NCBI GenBank assembly: GCA_947683425.1
Contig: CANTUQ010000073.1
Location: forward strand, 13,289,501-13,353,500
Reading direction: 5' to 3'
From: Excoecaria cochinchinensis
Taxonomy: Eukaryota; Streptophyta; Magnoliopsida; Malpighiales; Euphorbiaceae
DNA length: 64,000 nucleotides
Numbering within the stretch: the first letter of the stretch is position 1; each line of letters begins with the position of its first letter. A program made the position numbers and the translations under genes. This document shows positions 34,312 to 46,537 of the stretch, piece after piece. The notes beneath the pieces are model-generated. The model saw only the letters and a program-made list of their open reading frames with translations. It did not search any database and had not been told where the DNA came from.

Positions 34312-35647
34312 TGATATGAGCCTAAATAGCTCATATTTAATCCATGTTTTATTGGTGAAATATTAATTATGTGTAGTTAATTATGTTAGAATTAGGTATG
34401 TTTTATGTGTTTATGTGAGTTTTGTGTGTGTAGGAGAAAAGAGGAGAAAAGAGCAGAAAATGAGCTAAAGAAGAGGAGGTTCTGTTGCGAGCGCGACAGA
34501 AGGCGCCAAGAAAGAGAGTACGGAGAGGAGAAAGAAAGAGAGAAAGAGTCTGTCACGACCAAAAAGCCCGTCATGAGGTCGCGACAAAGCACGGAGAAAG
34601 CCAGCGCGAGGAAAGCGAGCGAAGATTCAGGCGCGAACTGTCGCGATCGCGATAGACGTCGCGAGCGCGACAGAGAGGAACGTTGGACAGAATTTTTCAA
34701 ACAATGCTTTGAAAAGGCATGACTTCTAACTAAGATTTGCAACTTAATTTTTGAAGAGACACTTGAAGGAACATAATCTTTAGATCTTTATAAATATAAC
34801 TTTAATTGTAAATAAATATATAGAATTTTTATTAAGTAGTTTTTTCTGTAGTTTGAAAAACAGTTTCTTTTCCTTAGTAAAATTTTTTAGTTGGTTTTAT
34901 GTTTTGAAGAAGAAGATCAAATAGAGGAAAAATCTGTTACAAGAGTTTGGGAAAAGGGTTGAGAAATTTCTTTCTTATTCTCTTATCTATTATTTCTTCT
35001 CTGTAAATTAATGAATATTACTTCAATGAATTTGAATGTTATTATTATTTTCTACTTCCATCTATTCTAAGAGTCTTTGAATGCAGAATTTCTATTAGTA
35101 TAATTACATAATTTTTATAAGTTAAGATAGAGTCAAGAGATCATTTTAACTTAAATCTAATAGAATTTCATTATCAAAACATAACTAGAGAGATCAGTAT
35201 GTTGAGATAGTTGTTATAGGTTGATTAAATAATCTTAAAGTATGTAATTAGAGTTAATTAATTCACTAATGAGAATTAGGAGTTAGTGCTTTAAATGTAT
35301 ACTTTAAGCATTCTAATTCATGTCGAGAGAATGAGTTAGAAATATATTCCAACTTGACTTGCATGAAAAGATGATTATTATTAATGGGAATGATGGAATC
35401 AAGTTCATTATTTTAAGTTCTTCATTATATATATTTTGTCTTATTTTGATTATCAACAACTAGGTTGAATTTATTTGCATAATTAAGTAGTTAAACATTA
35501 ACCTACCATTAATGATAATTAAAAACAAGATTGAAATCAAGTAGTAATAGTGAGTAAAAATCACATTCCTCATGGGATCGACATCTTTTGTACTATTTTG
35601 GTACACCGTATACTTGCGAAAATTAGCACCTATAAAATATGCTAACA
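34312..35647. mobile_element. Solo LTR, 1336 bp, with GTCAC target duplication
   Basis: Starts TGATATGAGCC and ends GCTAACA, flanked by GTCAC at 34307-34311 and 35648-35652. No internal region or second LTR is present. It holds a GC-rich hairpin cluster (34482-34671) and an otherwise AT-rich sequence. The frames on both strands over the purine-rich part (34392-34742) are not convincing genes. Superfamily not assigned. Confidence 0.82.
34482..34671. repeat. GC-rich hairpin cluster in the 1336-bp solo LTR
   Basis: CTGTTGCGAGCGCGACAG (34482-34499), CTGTCGCGATCGCGATAG (34638-34655) and GTCGCGAGCGCGAC (34658-34671) are near-perfect palindromes or stems. The middle one differs by one base from the 18-bp palindrome at 18782 in another LTR family. 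Confidence 0.85.
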
Positions 35648-38339
35648 GTCACCGTGACATACCAAAATTTAGCAAAACAGAAGCAGAATCTCGGGACTTC
35701 TTCACTACCCAATTTTACAAAGCCTATAACGATGCCTAAACCACATTTTTAGACAAAACGCCCTTCTTAACATCTGTTGCCTAGGATGTTAAGTTTCAAA
35801 TGGAATAAGTTCCAGGTCATTTGGACATCCAAAATGTTATATATGAGCTATACAACCTGAACTGCTCAAATGAGCCAGTCAAAGTAAAGACGCCTCTATT
35901 TTGGCCATTTTTGGGACTGTTAGATCTAGAATTAGCTCAACCACATTTCTAAGATATTTTTAGGTGTGGATATTAGGTTTCAGTTCCAATTTGAAGCAAC
36001 CAATTTACATCACTATAACGTGATATATGGGCAAAATAGTAACCAAAGGTCAAGAGAGACCTACACAAAACTTACCCTACAGGTACATTTTTTTCGTATT
36101 TCATACACATGACTTCTAAACCAACTTTAATGGAATTTTTAACGAAAATGCTCTACTAATCATTTACTCATATATGAGATAACTTACAATTGAAATAACT
36201 TAGATAGCATTTATACTCAAATTCGAGGAGTTATGGTCTAAGGAGCATGACTTGTCCCAAAACCCTCCTACAGAGATTCTAGCTTCACTTATATGTAATT
36301 TTGGAGACTTTAGAGTCCCCCATTCAGCAAGACTATTTCTATAACATTTAAAGAAATAGAATTCACGGATTCAACTCAATTAGTCTCATCCAATTTAGAG
36401 TTATAAAACTCATTTTACAGCATAAACAGTTCACATGGGTCAAAATAGACCTCAAAGACCATTTGACACAATCAATACTCACATCCCTGAAATTAAGGTT
36501 CATATTTTGGTCACTATACTATACTCATTCAACATCACTTTCACAATAAATTCAAGCTACACATTCCTAACCCAATTATGCATACCATACCACTCACAAT
36601 TTCTTAGCTAATTCATTTGCTCACAAAATACAGCAATTCCATAATTCATCCAAGATTAAGGTTCAAACTAGGTCAATTTGATTTATAGTTTTCACTATAA
36701 CTTAATATGTTCATTTTTTCAATTCAATACATCCCATAATATAATTTGCATATTTAAACGCACAATTTATCAATTAGCATACATAAATCAGTTTTTTCCC
36801 AAACCTCAAACTCCTATGCTCCCAATGAGCTCACTTGATACTTGGCTCACTAAGTTTTATCTTTCATTTAACTCTTCTTGTTTCTACCACCACATCCACA
36901 ATCCAAATTCCAGAATTGGAGCAAGGGGGAATCAATGAGCAAGGGGGAATCAATACCAACTCATTAAAAAAGAAAGAAGGAAGAAGAAGAAGAAGAACAT
37001 AATTTTAGTTTAATCACTTACCTTGATGATCCAAGAACTCTACACTCAATAGACCAAAACCCTCACAGTCAAGCAACCAAACTTAATGGACCAAAGAGTG
37101 AAGATGAACAAAAGAAGAAGAAAAGAAAGAACAAATAAAAAGCAATGAGAGAGAAGTGGCCGGTCAAAAGAGAAAATAATGGACAAATTTTGCCTTTTCC
37201 ACTCACTTATATTGCATGTGGAAGGGTGTGTTGGTGTGACGTGCGCCGAACCCCGCGTCGCCCCGAACGCCCGCTTTTAGGGTGATCGAAAGAGGTTCAT
37301 TAAAACTTGTAAGAAATTACAAGTGCATCCATTTTGGGCAACAAGGAGCTTTCTTGGAGTCGTTACCCAATAGAACATTGGGAAAGGTCGTCTAGCCTCA
37401 GTGAGCCTAAGACGGCGCTACTATGTCCATTTTGGGCAAGCCAGAGGGGTCTTGGAGGCCCCATCCTAATAGAACATTAGGATGGCCCTCTATCCTCGTG
37501 GAGCCTAGGACTATGCAAGTTAAAGCCTTTTTATGGGACACAAGAGATGTCTTAGAAGTCCCATTCTAATGGAACATTGAAATGGTCATCTCGCCTCCTT
37601 GAGCCCAAAGACCATAGATGGTTCGGGACTTTCCATTTATTCATACCTTGATTAAGTTTATAATTGAGTTTTGAATTTAGCATTTCATCCTATTTCTCAT
37701 TCAATTTTAATGTAATTTAATTAAATGCACATGTCAAACACATAATGAAATCGGTAAATAAAGAACAAAATTAAAATAAAGTACATGAACATAAATTACA
37801 ACAAAACCAGGGGCGGAATACAACCCCCATTGGTAAATAAAATACAATTTATACATAAATTGAGCTATTTATTAAAGATGAGGACATTGGTCCTCTCATG
37901 CATAATTAAAGAAAATAATTTTAAAGTGACAATTTATTTTGGATAAAAAAGTTAGGACATTGGTCTCATTTTATTTAGAAAAGATCCAAGTTTAATTTAA
38001 TAGAAATATTTTTGTGATTTTTTAATTAACGTGCATAAAGAAATAATTTATTACAAATTACATATTACATAAAAACAAAATAATGAAAACAAAGTAATGA
38101 AAATAATAAAAAATTAATAAATCAACTCCCAAATAGATCTTCAAATCTCCATGGGCTCCCACTTGATATGGAAAAGACTCACACATAAAAATAAGTATTG
38201 AAATAAAAAAAAACAAATAAAATTAATGTTAGTAAGAAAAAATGAATTTAAACATATAATATAAAAGAGATAAAGATAAAGCAAATAAAAATGCATCATG
38301 TGTGACAAATCAATTAAAATTACATAATAAAAATATGCA

Positions 38340-38680
38340 ATTTAACAAATTAATAAATTCAACATGCAGAAAAAAACACAAAATAGCGCTAATAAAATCT
38401 AACGTGCATAAAAGCATAAAATAATATCCAATCATGCATTAAAAGTATAATACATATAAAATTCAGCATGCATAAACCATATTAATGATACTGATAAAAG
38501 CCAACATGCATAAGCAAACATAAAATAATAACTATAAAACTCAACATGCAAAAAAAACATAAGAAAATAAACATAAAATTCAGCATGTATAAAAACACAA
38601 AATAATAGCATTAACACCCAACATGCATAAAAACCAAAGGTAATAATAAAAATCAGCATGCATAAGAGATATAAATAATA
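38340..38680. repeat. Irregular array of CAGCATGCATAA/CAACATGCATAA motifs
   Basis: About nine occurrences of a CA(G/A)CATG(C/T)A(T/A)AA core separated by 20-50 bases of AT-rich spacer; the same array is in the other LTR (51010-51325). CATGCA is the core of plant RY elements bound by B3 factors; a regulatory role is speculative. Confidence 0.65.
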
Positions 38681-38888
38681 ATATTAATAATAATAATGAT
38701 ACTAGTATCAAATGATACTAGTATCAAATATTAGCAATAAACAAGGATAATAAAAATAAAACTAGCGATTGCAACTATAATAATAACAATAATAAACACA
38801 ATGAAATCAAAGAATATGAACAACCCAAGTTAAGCATGCAAGAATAAAATAACATATGGCAAACTAATAAAACATGTTAAAACATGGC

Positions 38889-38889
<1 letters not shown>

Positions 38890-38977
<88 letters not shown>
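38890..38977. repeat. (CAA)n-(TAA)n microsatellite in the 3' LTR
   Basis: About 13 CAA and 16 TAA units. Shorter at the same site in the 5' LTR (51556-51634). Confidence 0.95.
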
Positions 38978-38980
<3 letters not shown>

Positions 38981-40046
38981 CTAATAATCAAGTGAAGACA
39001 ATAGTCATAAAAAATAATAACATGCATAATGACATGAACAATTAAATAAGAACATAAAAATAAGAAGAAACCAATAGAACTAATGGAATTTACATGATAA
39101 AAAGTCTAGAAGAATTTACAAAACCAAAAAAAATCTAAAAGAATTTACATATTAACCAATTAATTGGAAATAAGAATTGAATTAAAAATTGAATTAAAAT
39201 TGAAGCCAAGAATAATTACCCTCAAAATTAGCTTGATGAAATGAAGGTAAGGAGATCCAATTTCTTGTCTTGATTTGAAGAATATGACTAGAAAAATAAA
39301 ATATCAAAAGTGAATTTTTACCCAAGAACAAACAATTAATTTATTTCTCCTAAAGTAAAAAAATTGTTAATTGAAAGGAAGAAAATTCACAAGAACAAAA
39401 ATTTATCTTTTTGCCTTAAGAATTCACTTGGAAAAAAATTCTTTAGAAAAGTTGAGAGAATTTTGTTTGAGAGAAGAAAGAAGAAGAAAAAATAATTTTC
39501 TAAAGAAAATCCCCCCCAAATGCTTTCGAAAATTCTCCTTTTATTTTTCCCCAAAAAACAGATTTTTAATTGAAAGATTAAATTAATTTAATTCCATTAA
39601 ACATAAAAAAACAACTAAATTTGAAGAGTTTGGAATTTAGAGAGTTTTTGCATTGAAATCTATTTAAAAAAAAAAAGAAAAAGCTTTAAAAATGAAGTAA
39701 AAATGGCCAAAAATGCTGCCGGGGGCAAAAACGGGCGCACAGGGGCGAGCGACTCCCGACGGGCGTCGCCGCGTGCCCAGCGCTGCCGCAGCCCGACATT
39801 CGCACGATTTATTTTTTTCAAATTTTCTATAAAACACAAAAAATTAAAAACTCACTTTTTTACCACAAAATAATTTTTAAAACATTTTTAAAATATTTTT
39901 AAAATACATTTTTATTTATTCCTAACAAATCAAAACGACAAGGAAATTATCACTTCCAACTTTCATTCTTTTTGCCTATAAATCGGCACACTTAATTTCA
40001 TCATTGGGTAATCCTGATCAAGGCTACTCGGGACCCGGTGTCTACA

Positions 40047-40062
40047 GTTGCCCCCAATTTTG
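40047..40062 (-). promoter_or_regulatory. Tat-1 polypurine tract
   Basis: On the minus strand AAAATTGGGGGCAAC lies directly before the 3' LTR start TGTAGACACC. The position and G-run fit a plus-strand primer. Confidence 0.82.
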
Positions 40063-40189
40063 GGGAGGCTAGTGTGTGGGTGCCTAGGTGAGCCAAAATT
40101 CAGGAAAGGGAAAGAAGCGCGTACCTGAGGCTGCCTCCTTCCTGCTGCGCCCTCGGAAACAGTGTTGTTATTTGAACTGCGAGTATCCT

Positions 40190-41320
40190 CTTGGATTGCA
40201 CTAAGTCGCTGACAAGACTACAAAGTGCCAGGAACCATCCTAAGATGGTGATGCGCTGGGTCTGCTACAGACTTACAAAACGCGAGAAATGTCCTCTTCA
40301 GAGGGCCGCACTGAGTCTGCTACAGACTACTAAAAGTGCAAGAGCCATCCGCAAATGGCGATGCGTCGAGTCGCTGACAAGACTACAAAACGCAGGAGAT
40401 GTTCTCCTCAGAGGACTGCACTGAGTCTGCTACAGACTACTAAAAGTGCAGGTACCATCCGCAAATGGTGATGCGTCGAGTCGCTGACAAGACTACAAAA
40501 CGCAGGAAATGTCCTCATTAGAGGATCGGACCGAGTCTGCTCCAGACTACTAAAAGTCCAGGTGCCATCCGCAGATAACGATGTGCCGAGTCGCTGACAA
40601 GACTATAAAAAGCACAAGAAGAGGATTGCACCGAGTCTGCTACAGACTACTAAAAGTGCAGGTGCCATCCGCAGATAGCGATGCGCCGAGTCGCTGACAA
40701 GACTACAAAAAGCACAAGAAGAGGACTGCACCGAGTCTGCTACAGACTACTAAAAGTGCAGGTGCCATCCGCAGATAGCGATACGCCGAGTCACTGACAA
40801 GACTACAAAAAGCACAAGAAGAGGACTGTACCGAGTCTGCTACAGACTACTAAAAGTGTAGGTGCCATCCGCAGATAGCGATGCGCCGAGTCGCTGACAA
40901 GACTACAAAAAGCATAAGAGGAGGACTGCATCGAGTCGCTGACAAGACTTCTAAAAGTGTAGGTGCCATCCGCAGGCGATGCGCCGAGTCGCTGATAAGA
41001 CTACAAAAAGCACAACAAGAGGACTGCACCGAGTCTGCTACATACTACTAAAAGTGCAGGTGCCATCCGCAGATAGCGCTGCGCCGAGTCGCTGACAAGA
41101 CTACAAAAAGCGCAAGAGGAGGACTGCACCGAGTCGCTGACAAGACTACTAAAAGTGCAGGTGTCATCTGCAAATAACGATGTACCGAGTCGCTGATAAG
41201 ACCACAAAAAATGCAAGAGGAGGATTGCACCTAGTCTGCTACAGACTACTAAAAGTGCAACCGATGTCCTCCTCAGAGGACCGCATCGAGTCTGCTACAG
41301 ACTACTAAAAGTGCAGGAAA
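40190..41320. repeat. Tandem array, about 100-bp dimeric unit, in the Tat-1 3' region
   Basis: About eleven units. The commonest is 100 bp made of two related halves, one with GAGTCTGCTACAGACTACTA and one with GAGTCGCTGACAAGACTAC; each half has a short inverted pair (GTCTG/CAGAC; AGTC/GACT). The array lies between integrase and PPT. Tat/Ogre 3' regions are a known source of satellite repeats. A homologous array in the same sense is at 60715-61370 in Tat-2. Confidence 0.93.
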
Positions 41321-42842
41321 AAGAGATTTGTCTCTTAAGAGACCTTGGAGAATTGCCTCTTAAGAGGTCTCAGAGATTTGCCGATGTAAATTCTATCTTG
41401 ACCTGATTGTCCAGCAAGGGTGAGTACTAACGTTGTTGTCCTTGACTAGCTTTTATGTGTGTGGCCTTCATTTGGACTTTTCCTGCAAAGCTATGTGCAC
41501 AGGAATATATACAATAGATTGTGCATGCAAGTGTATATGATATGAGATGTAAATGTTTGTATGCGTGTATGATATGAGATGTAAATGTTTGTATGCGTGT
41601 ATGATATGAGATGTAAATGTTTGCAAAAATAGATTGACCCTATCCTAGGTGGTTAAGGGTCTGTTGAGGATATAGCTTAGCTGCTGCATCGCGCCTCCAA
41701 GAATCTGAAAGAGTGACATCTTGGCTTTAGGGACTTTGACCCCAAAACATTTTCTGAGAGAGACATCAAGTGTGCATCTTTGCCCCCCAGTCAATGATCG
41801 TATGCCCAGGATCTGACTCATGCATTATCTGACTGAAGAATGATCATCCGAAGTAATACCGCCTTATCGCTCCAGGCATCAAACATCATTGCTTTAAAGG
41901 TAGTGCGTCCCTTGTGGATTTTCACACTAGCTTTTCTTCGTGGGAAATGCGTCCCTTTAGGGATTTTCACATAACCCTTTGCCTAATTTTTGCCTGAAAT
42001 GGACCCAACCCAATCCAGCGGCTTTTATTTATTTTATTTTTTGTAGGGCAGACTGCCTGTTTTCAGGTTTTCACCCTGCCCTTTGGCCGAACTTTTGCTT
42101 AAAGAGCCAATTACGGTTTTCATCTCTAAAGGCCTTTCTTTTTTTTTCAAGATTTTTTTTTGAAGGAACTACAAGAGAAGGCTATTATCAGAACCTCCGC
42201 TAAGAGTGAATAGCACATATCCGCTTAGGCACCTTCCGATAAAATGATTAGACAATAGTCATTAGATGAATAAGTGATATATTTCTTTTTAAGGCAGAAC
42301 TAAAGAACAATGAAAATGTAAACTGTATTCTTTTATTCATTGCAAAATTGAGTACATTTCTATATGATTTCATCATACATGATCCTTATTTAACAAGAAT
42401 TCAAAAGCACAAGACTACACCTAATTTCAGAATAGATCTTGTAAGCAACAAACTCCTGTTATCAATCGGCCCTCTCGGGTTTTCTCGATTGAACATTTTC
42501 TCTCAGCCCTTAATTTTTGCGCAGGATGCCTTTTTTCGGTTTTCACCGTGACAGGGCGCCCAATTTTAGTAAGGCCGCCTTTTTTTGATTTTCGACTTGC
42601 TGGGCATTTATTCTCTTCTTTTTATTTTCTGGTCTTTAGCCATGGAACCTTTTTAGTCTATCGACATTGACCGGGTCTTTAAACTCATTCCCATCGCTAT
42701 TTGCCAAGATTGCTGCTCCTTTTGTTTATAACTTTTTCAGCACAAACGGGCCTTCTCAGGCCGGCCTGAATTTTCCCCGTATGTCTAGCACTTCCGGCCT
42801 CATCATCTTAAAGACCAGGTCCCCTTCTTTCAATGGGTGCTT
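41321..42842 (-). other. Tat-1 non-coding 3' region between integrase and tandem array
   Basis: No convincing frame. Parts of 41640-42560 are strongly conserved (reverse complement) with 59500-60480 of Tat-2, including two blocks of a GTGTGAAAATCC motif followed by AAGGG and GCA (near 41900-41970). A 35-bp unit with ATGATATGAGATGTAAATG repeats three times at about 41537-41622. The integrase tail probably continues slightly into 42790-42842. Confidence 0.7.
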
Positions 42843-43860
42843 TCATACCTTCTTGCCAAAGGACCGAGCTAGTCTCTTCTGATAAACCTGATTATGGTAA
42901 TAGGCTCTCAACCTATCTTCATCCAACAGATTCAACTGTAAAAATCGCTGTTGTGCCCATTTTGTCTCTGGAATCTCGGCTTCCATGATTACCCTTAAAG
43001 ATTTCAGCTCAATTTTAACTGGCAGAACTGCTTCGGTTCCGTATACCAGGGAGAATGGTGTTGCTCCTATAGAGGTTCTGACTGTGGTTCTATAACCCCA
43101 GAGTGCAAAGGGTAGTTTTTCTGCCCAGTCTTTATAGCTCTGAACCATCTTGGCCAGTATTCTTTTCACATTTTTGTTCACTGCTTCAATTGCACCATTA
43201 GCCTGAGGTCGGTAAGGAGAAGACTTGTGATCCTGGATTCTATACTTCTAAAGCATCTGTTTAGTTTTTACTAAGAATTGTACCCCATTATCAGATACAA
43301 TATGGTGTGGGAGGCCATATCTGCATATCAAATTCCGCTCGATGAACTTAGCCATATCCCCAGCATCAATCTTCTTGAAAGATTCAGCTTCGACCCACTT
43401 AGTGAAATAATCAATGGCGACTATAATGAACTTGTGTCCATTAGAAGCTGTAGGACGTATCTCGCCTATGATATCTATTCCCCAAGCTGCAAATGGCCAT
43501 GGAGATGTCAAATTATGTAGCTTTGAAACTGGCACATGTCTTAAATTCGCGTATTGCTGGCATTGCTTCACATATTTTGAACAATCTGTATCCATCGTGA
43601 GCCAATAGAATCCTTGGCGCATGATCTTCTTTGCTAAGGCTAAGCCATTCATGTGAGCTCCACAGACTCTGACATGAACCTCTTCCATAACCTTTTCAGC
43701 TTCTTTCTCCGCCAAAAACTTTAACTGGATACCATCGGCTTGCCTTTTATACAAAGCGCCATTTACACTAATGAATTGTGTGGATAACTTTCTAATCATT
43801 CTTTGGTCTTTCTCAGTGGCTTCTTCTGGAAAAACTGACCGTTCTAAGTAATTTTGAATA
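42843..43860 (-). pseudogene. Tat-1 integrase
   Basis: Inserts the DNA copy into the host genome. Seen: zinc-binding part with HMNGLALAKKIMRQGFYW and CSKYVKQCQQY (the last Cys of HHCC is a Tyr here); core WGIDIIGEI (Asp), FIIVAIDYFTKWVEAE, IVSDNGVQF (Asp) and ANGAIEAVNK (Glu). Beyond lie LPFALWGYRTTVRTSIGATPF and the VLPVKIELKS block. A TAG at 43248-43250 splits it in frame. The frame is shared with RT and RNase H. Confidence 0.9.
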
Positions 43861-43869
43861 TCATAGTAC

Positions 43870-44363
43870 CAAGGATTTCCATCGGTGGCCCCAACATCCA
43901 TCACCTGCTCAGCTTCAAAACAAGGCTTTTCCGAGCCAGAGATTAGCACGGGTTTCATAGCAACCCCTATTGGATTATCCCACATGGACACTAATGTCGC
44001 TAGAGCATCAGCCAATTGATTTTCATCCCTGGGGATGAAGTGAAAAGTGCAAGTCTCAAACTGGCTATTCAACATTCTCAAATGCTCCACATAAGGTAAC
44101 AGCCTTTCTTCTTTAACTGACCATTCCCCTTTGATCTGATGAATTACGAAGGAAGAGTCTCTGAAGACTTCTGTGGTCTTTGCACCCAGAGTAAGCAATG
44201 CTTCCAATCCAAAGATGCAAGCTTCATATTCTGCTTCATTATTGGTAACCTTGTACCTCAACTTCTTGGCTAATGGCAGCTTTTCACCATCCGGGGTCGT
44301 AAGAATAATCCCTGCTCCTGCACCTTTACTGTTAACTGCCCCATCGAAAAACACCTGCCACCC
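43870..44363 (-). pseudogene. Tat-1 second (archaeal-like) RNase H domain
   Basis: Follows the first RNase H and precedes integrase, the diagnostic Tat arrangement. Motifs: FFDGAVNSKGAGAG (Asp), NNEAEYEACIFGL (Glu), FRDSSFVIHQIKGEW (Asp) and QLADALATL (fourth Asp), so all four catalytic acids are present. A TAA at 44364-44366 lies just upstream. Archaeal-type RNase H acquired by Tat elements is known; activity here is unlikely because of flanking stops. Confidence 0.88.
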
Positions 44364-44366
44364 TTA

Positions 44367-45323
44367 TACTGCTATGGCCATGACATCTTCATTTGGAAAA
44401 TTGTACTCAAACTGGTCTCCCTCAATAGAATGTTCAGCCAAGAACTCCGCTACAACTCTTCCCTTAATGGTTTTTCTGGTGATGTATTCGATATCAAACT
44501 CCTGCAACAGTAATAACCATCTTCCCATTTTTCCTAGTAGAGAGGGTGCTTCTTAGAGATACCTGAGCGGGTTATGCTTGGCAACCGCTTGTACACTGAA
44601 GGAATGAAAGTAGTGCCGCAACTTCTTAGAAGCCCAAATAACTTTTAAGCAAATCTTTTCCACTTTCACATATTTGGCTTCATATGGCAGGAATTTCTTG
44701 CTAAGATAGTAAACAGCAAACTCTACCCCAAAGTCATCCTCCTGGGCCATCATGGCACCCACTAAATTGTCTTCTACTGCCAGATATAAGATTAATGGTT
44801 TGGCACGATGTGGTGGTCTTAAAACTGGTGGATTCAAGAGATAATCCTTAATGGTATCAAAGTCAAAGGCCAATTGACAATCGTTATTCCACACCACCTA
44901 CTGATTCTTCCTAAGAAGCTTGAAGATGGGCTGACATACTGAAGCCAGCTTGGCGATAAACCGGCTGATGTACTGAAGCTTTCCCAGGAAACTTCTAACC
45001 TCTTTCTCTTTCTGAGGCACTGGCATCTCTCTGATAGCCCTGACCTTATCAGGATCCACTTCAATTCCTCTCTGGCTTACCACATGGCCTAACAACTTAC
45101 CCGAGGTAACTCCAAAAATGCACTTCTTGGGATTGAGGCGCAGATCATACTTATTGATCCTTTGAAAGAGCTTTTCCAAAGCCTCGAAGTGACCTTCTCT
45201 GGTAGCTGACTTGATCATCATGTCGTCAACATACACCTCCACTTCCTTGTGGATCAAATCATTGAGAACTCCGGTGGCCATCCTCTGATAAGTCGCTCCT
45301 GCATTCTTTAGTCCGAAAGGCAT
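44367..45323 (-). pseudogene. Tat-1 RT C-terminal half and first RNase H
   Basis: VMPFGLKNAGATYQR, then VYVDDMMIKS (catalytic YVDD-type, about 45230), LNPKKCIFGVTSGKLLGH, VRSFLGKLQYISRFIAKL. After a stop at 44898-44900 the RNase H part follows (LILYLAVEDNLVGAMMAQ, AVYYLSKKFLPYEAKYVKVEK). Another TAA at 44553-44555 follows LRYL. One frame throughout; only nonsense codons break it. Confidence 0.9.
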
Positions 45324-45344
45324 GACCCGATAAGCAAATGTACC

Positions 45345-46025
45345 CTATTCGGTGATGAAGGTTGTCTTAATCCGATCCATTATCTTGTTAAGGATTTGAT
45401 TGTACCCTGCATACCCATCCACAAAGCTGTACATTATGCAAGCAGCGGCACTATCTACCAGCACATCAATATGAGGCAGAGGAAAATCATCTTTCGGACA
45501 GGCTTTGTTCAGGTCCCGATAGTCCACACATACTCGAACCTTTCCATCTTTTTTAGCCACAGGAACTACATTAGCCAGCCACGTCAGGTATTTAACCTCC
45601 AGTAGAAACTTAGCCTCAATCTGCTTATGGATCTCCTCTTTCACCTTCTGAGCCCATTCTGGCCTAAGTCTTCTGAGCTTTTGCTTGACCGGTTTACTCT
45701 CTGGGTAAGTTGGAATGGCATGTTCGGCTATATCTTGATCAATTCCCGACATGTCCTCGTAGGTCCAGGCAAAGACTTTTTCATATTTTTTCAATATTCT
45801 CTCAAATTTTATCCTCTCCTCAGGAGTTATATCTGATGCTATCAAAATTTCCTTTGGATTCTCCAAAGTTCCGAGATTAAATGCAGTCGTGCTAGTTGAG
45901 TGAATGTCAAAAATGAATGCATCATGTTTATGATCATGAGAAATGAAATCATCAGAAATATCACACAAGTAAGCAAAGTTATTCATCTCATTGATGTAAT
46001 CAGAAACATTAACATTGTCATTCAA
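45345..46025 (-). pseudogene. Tat-1 RT N-terminal half
   Basis: Contains EKVFAWTYEDMSGID, VKQKLRRLRPEW, VPVAKKDGKVRVCVDYRDLN, KACPKDDFPLPHIDVLVD and SFVDGYAGYNQI. It ends at a TAG (45345-45347) at a likely Trp position. Its open frame overlaps the stop of the upstream frame at 46022-46024 in a different phase; Tat/Ogre elements often separate protease and RT by an intron or frame change, so this may be original or decay. Confidence 0.9.
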
Positions 46026-46465
46026 AGTTTTGGCATAAAAATAGTATCTAAATAACTATTGTCTTCATCTTCTGTCGATGCTGATGTTGCAGCAGACTGT
46101 ATTTTGACTTCTTGGCTTGGTGGAGGCTTTTCAACTACCTCCGATAAAATCTTCAAATTTTCAATCTTCAAATCTGACTCTGCCATCTTCTCCTTTCCCT
46201 TCAACCTGGTGGCTAACAGCTTATCAGTGACAATCTCCTCAGGCCCATCCCTGTCCCAGACACTGTACTGAGTCTTGATCTCCTCATCCCAGAAGTTCTC
46301 TGCGGACTTGATAGCTCCAACATCCCAGTCAAAGACATCAGTGAAGATTTCAAACCCTGGAATAATCTTTCCATTTACCCATTGAGGCTCCTCTTCTCCC
46401 GTGTAAGCACAGACCGAAGATGAGGGAACAAAACTCTCTGAAATGTGGGGGATCTTCTCTGACAC
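46022..46465 (-). pseudogene. Region between protease and RT, unassigned
   Basis: 147 codons in the protease frame, acidic, with WVNGKIIPGFEIFTDVFDWD and Ser/Glu-rich parts; ends TGA at 46022-46024. No known domain. It probably belongs to the protease-RT spacer of the polyprotein. Confidence 0.55.
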
Positions 46466-46537
46466 TTTCTTCCTGCTATGCTCTCCTTTGTAGCCCAGAC
46501 CCTTCCAATCTTTCTGGCCTTGTGTTGTGATAGCAGA

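Larger units (their letters stand above)
37235..40046 (-). repeat. Tat-1 3' LTR
   Basis: On the minus strand it starts TGTAGACACCGGGTCCC at 40046 and ends GCGCACGTCACA at 37235. Features in order: GC-rich island 39717-39810, purine/pyrimidine tracts, (CAA)n(TAA)n microsatellite 38890-38977, duplicated GATACTAGTATC palindrome 38698-38725, a spaced CATGCAT-type array (about 38340-38680) and a GGACATTGGTCC-type block near 37883. The right-hand copy (49896-52726) is closely similar. Confidence 0.92.

Noticed and set aside
34392..34742. Overlapping frames of more than 100 codons on both strands
   Set aside because: Low-complexity Arg/Glu/Ser composition from a purine-rich, hairpin-rich part of a solo LTR; no domain, and the region is bounded by LTR ends and a target duplication.
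40190..41320. CRISPR-like regular repeats
   Set aside because: Units are tandem with no unique spacers, in a plant retrotransposon 3' region; the same unit is in a second element.
42348..44556. Plus-strand frames opposite the Tat-1 polymerase
   Set aside because: Shadows of the minus-strand integrase and RNase H domains, which carry recognisable catalytic motifs. The plus-strand frames at 48332-49033 opposite gag are rejected likewise.
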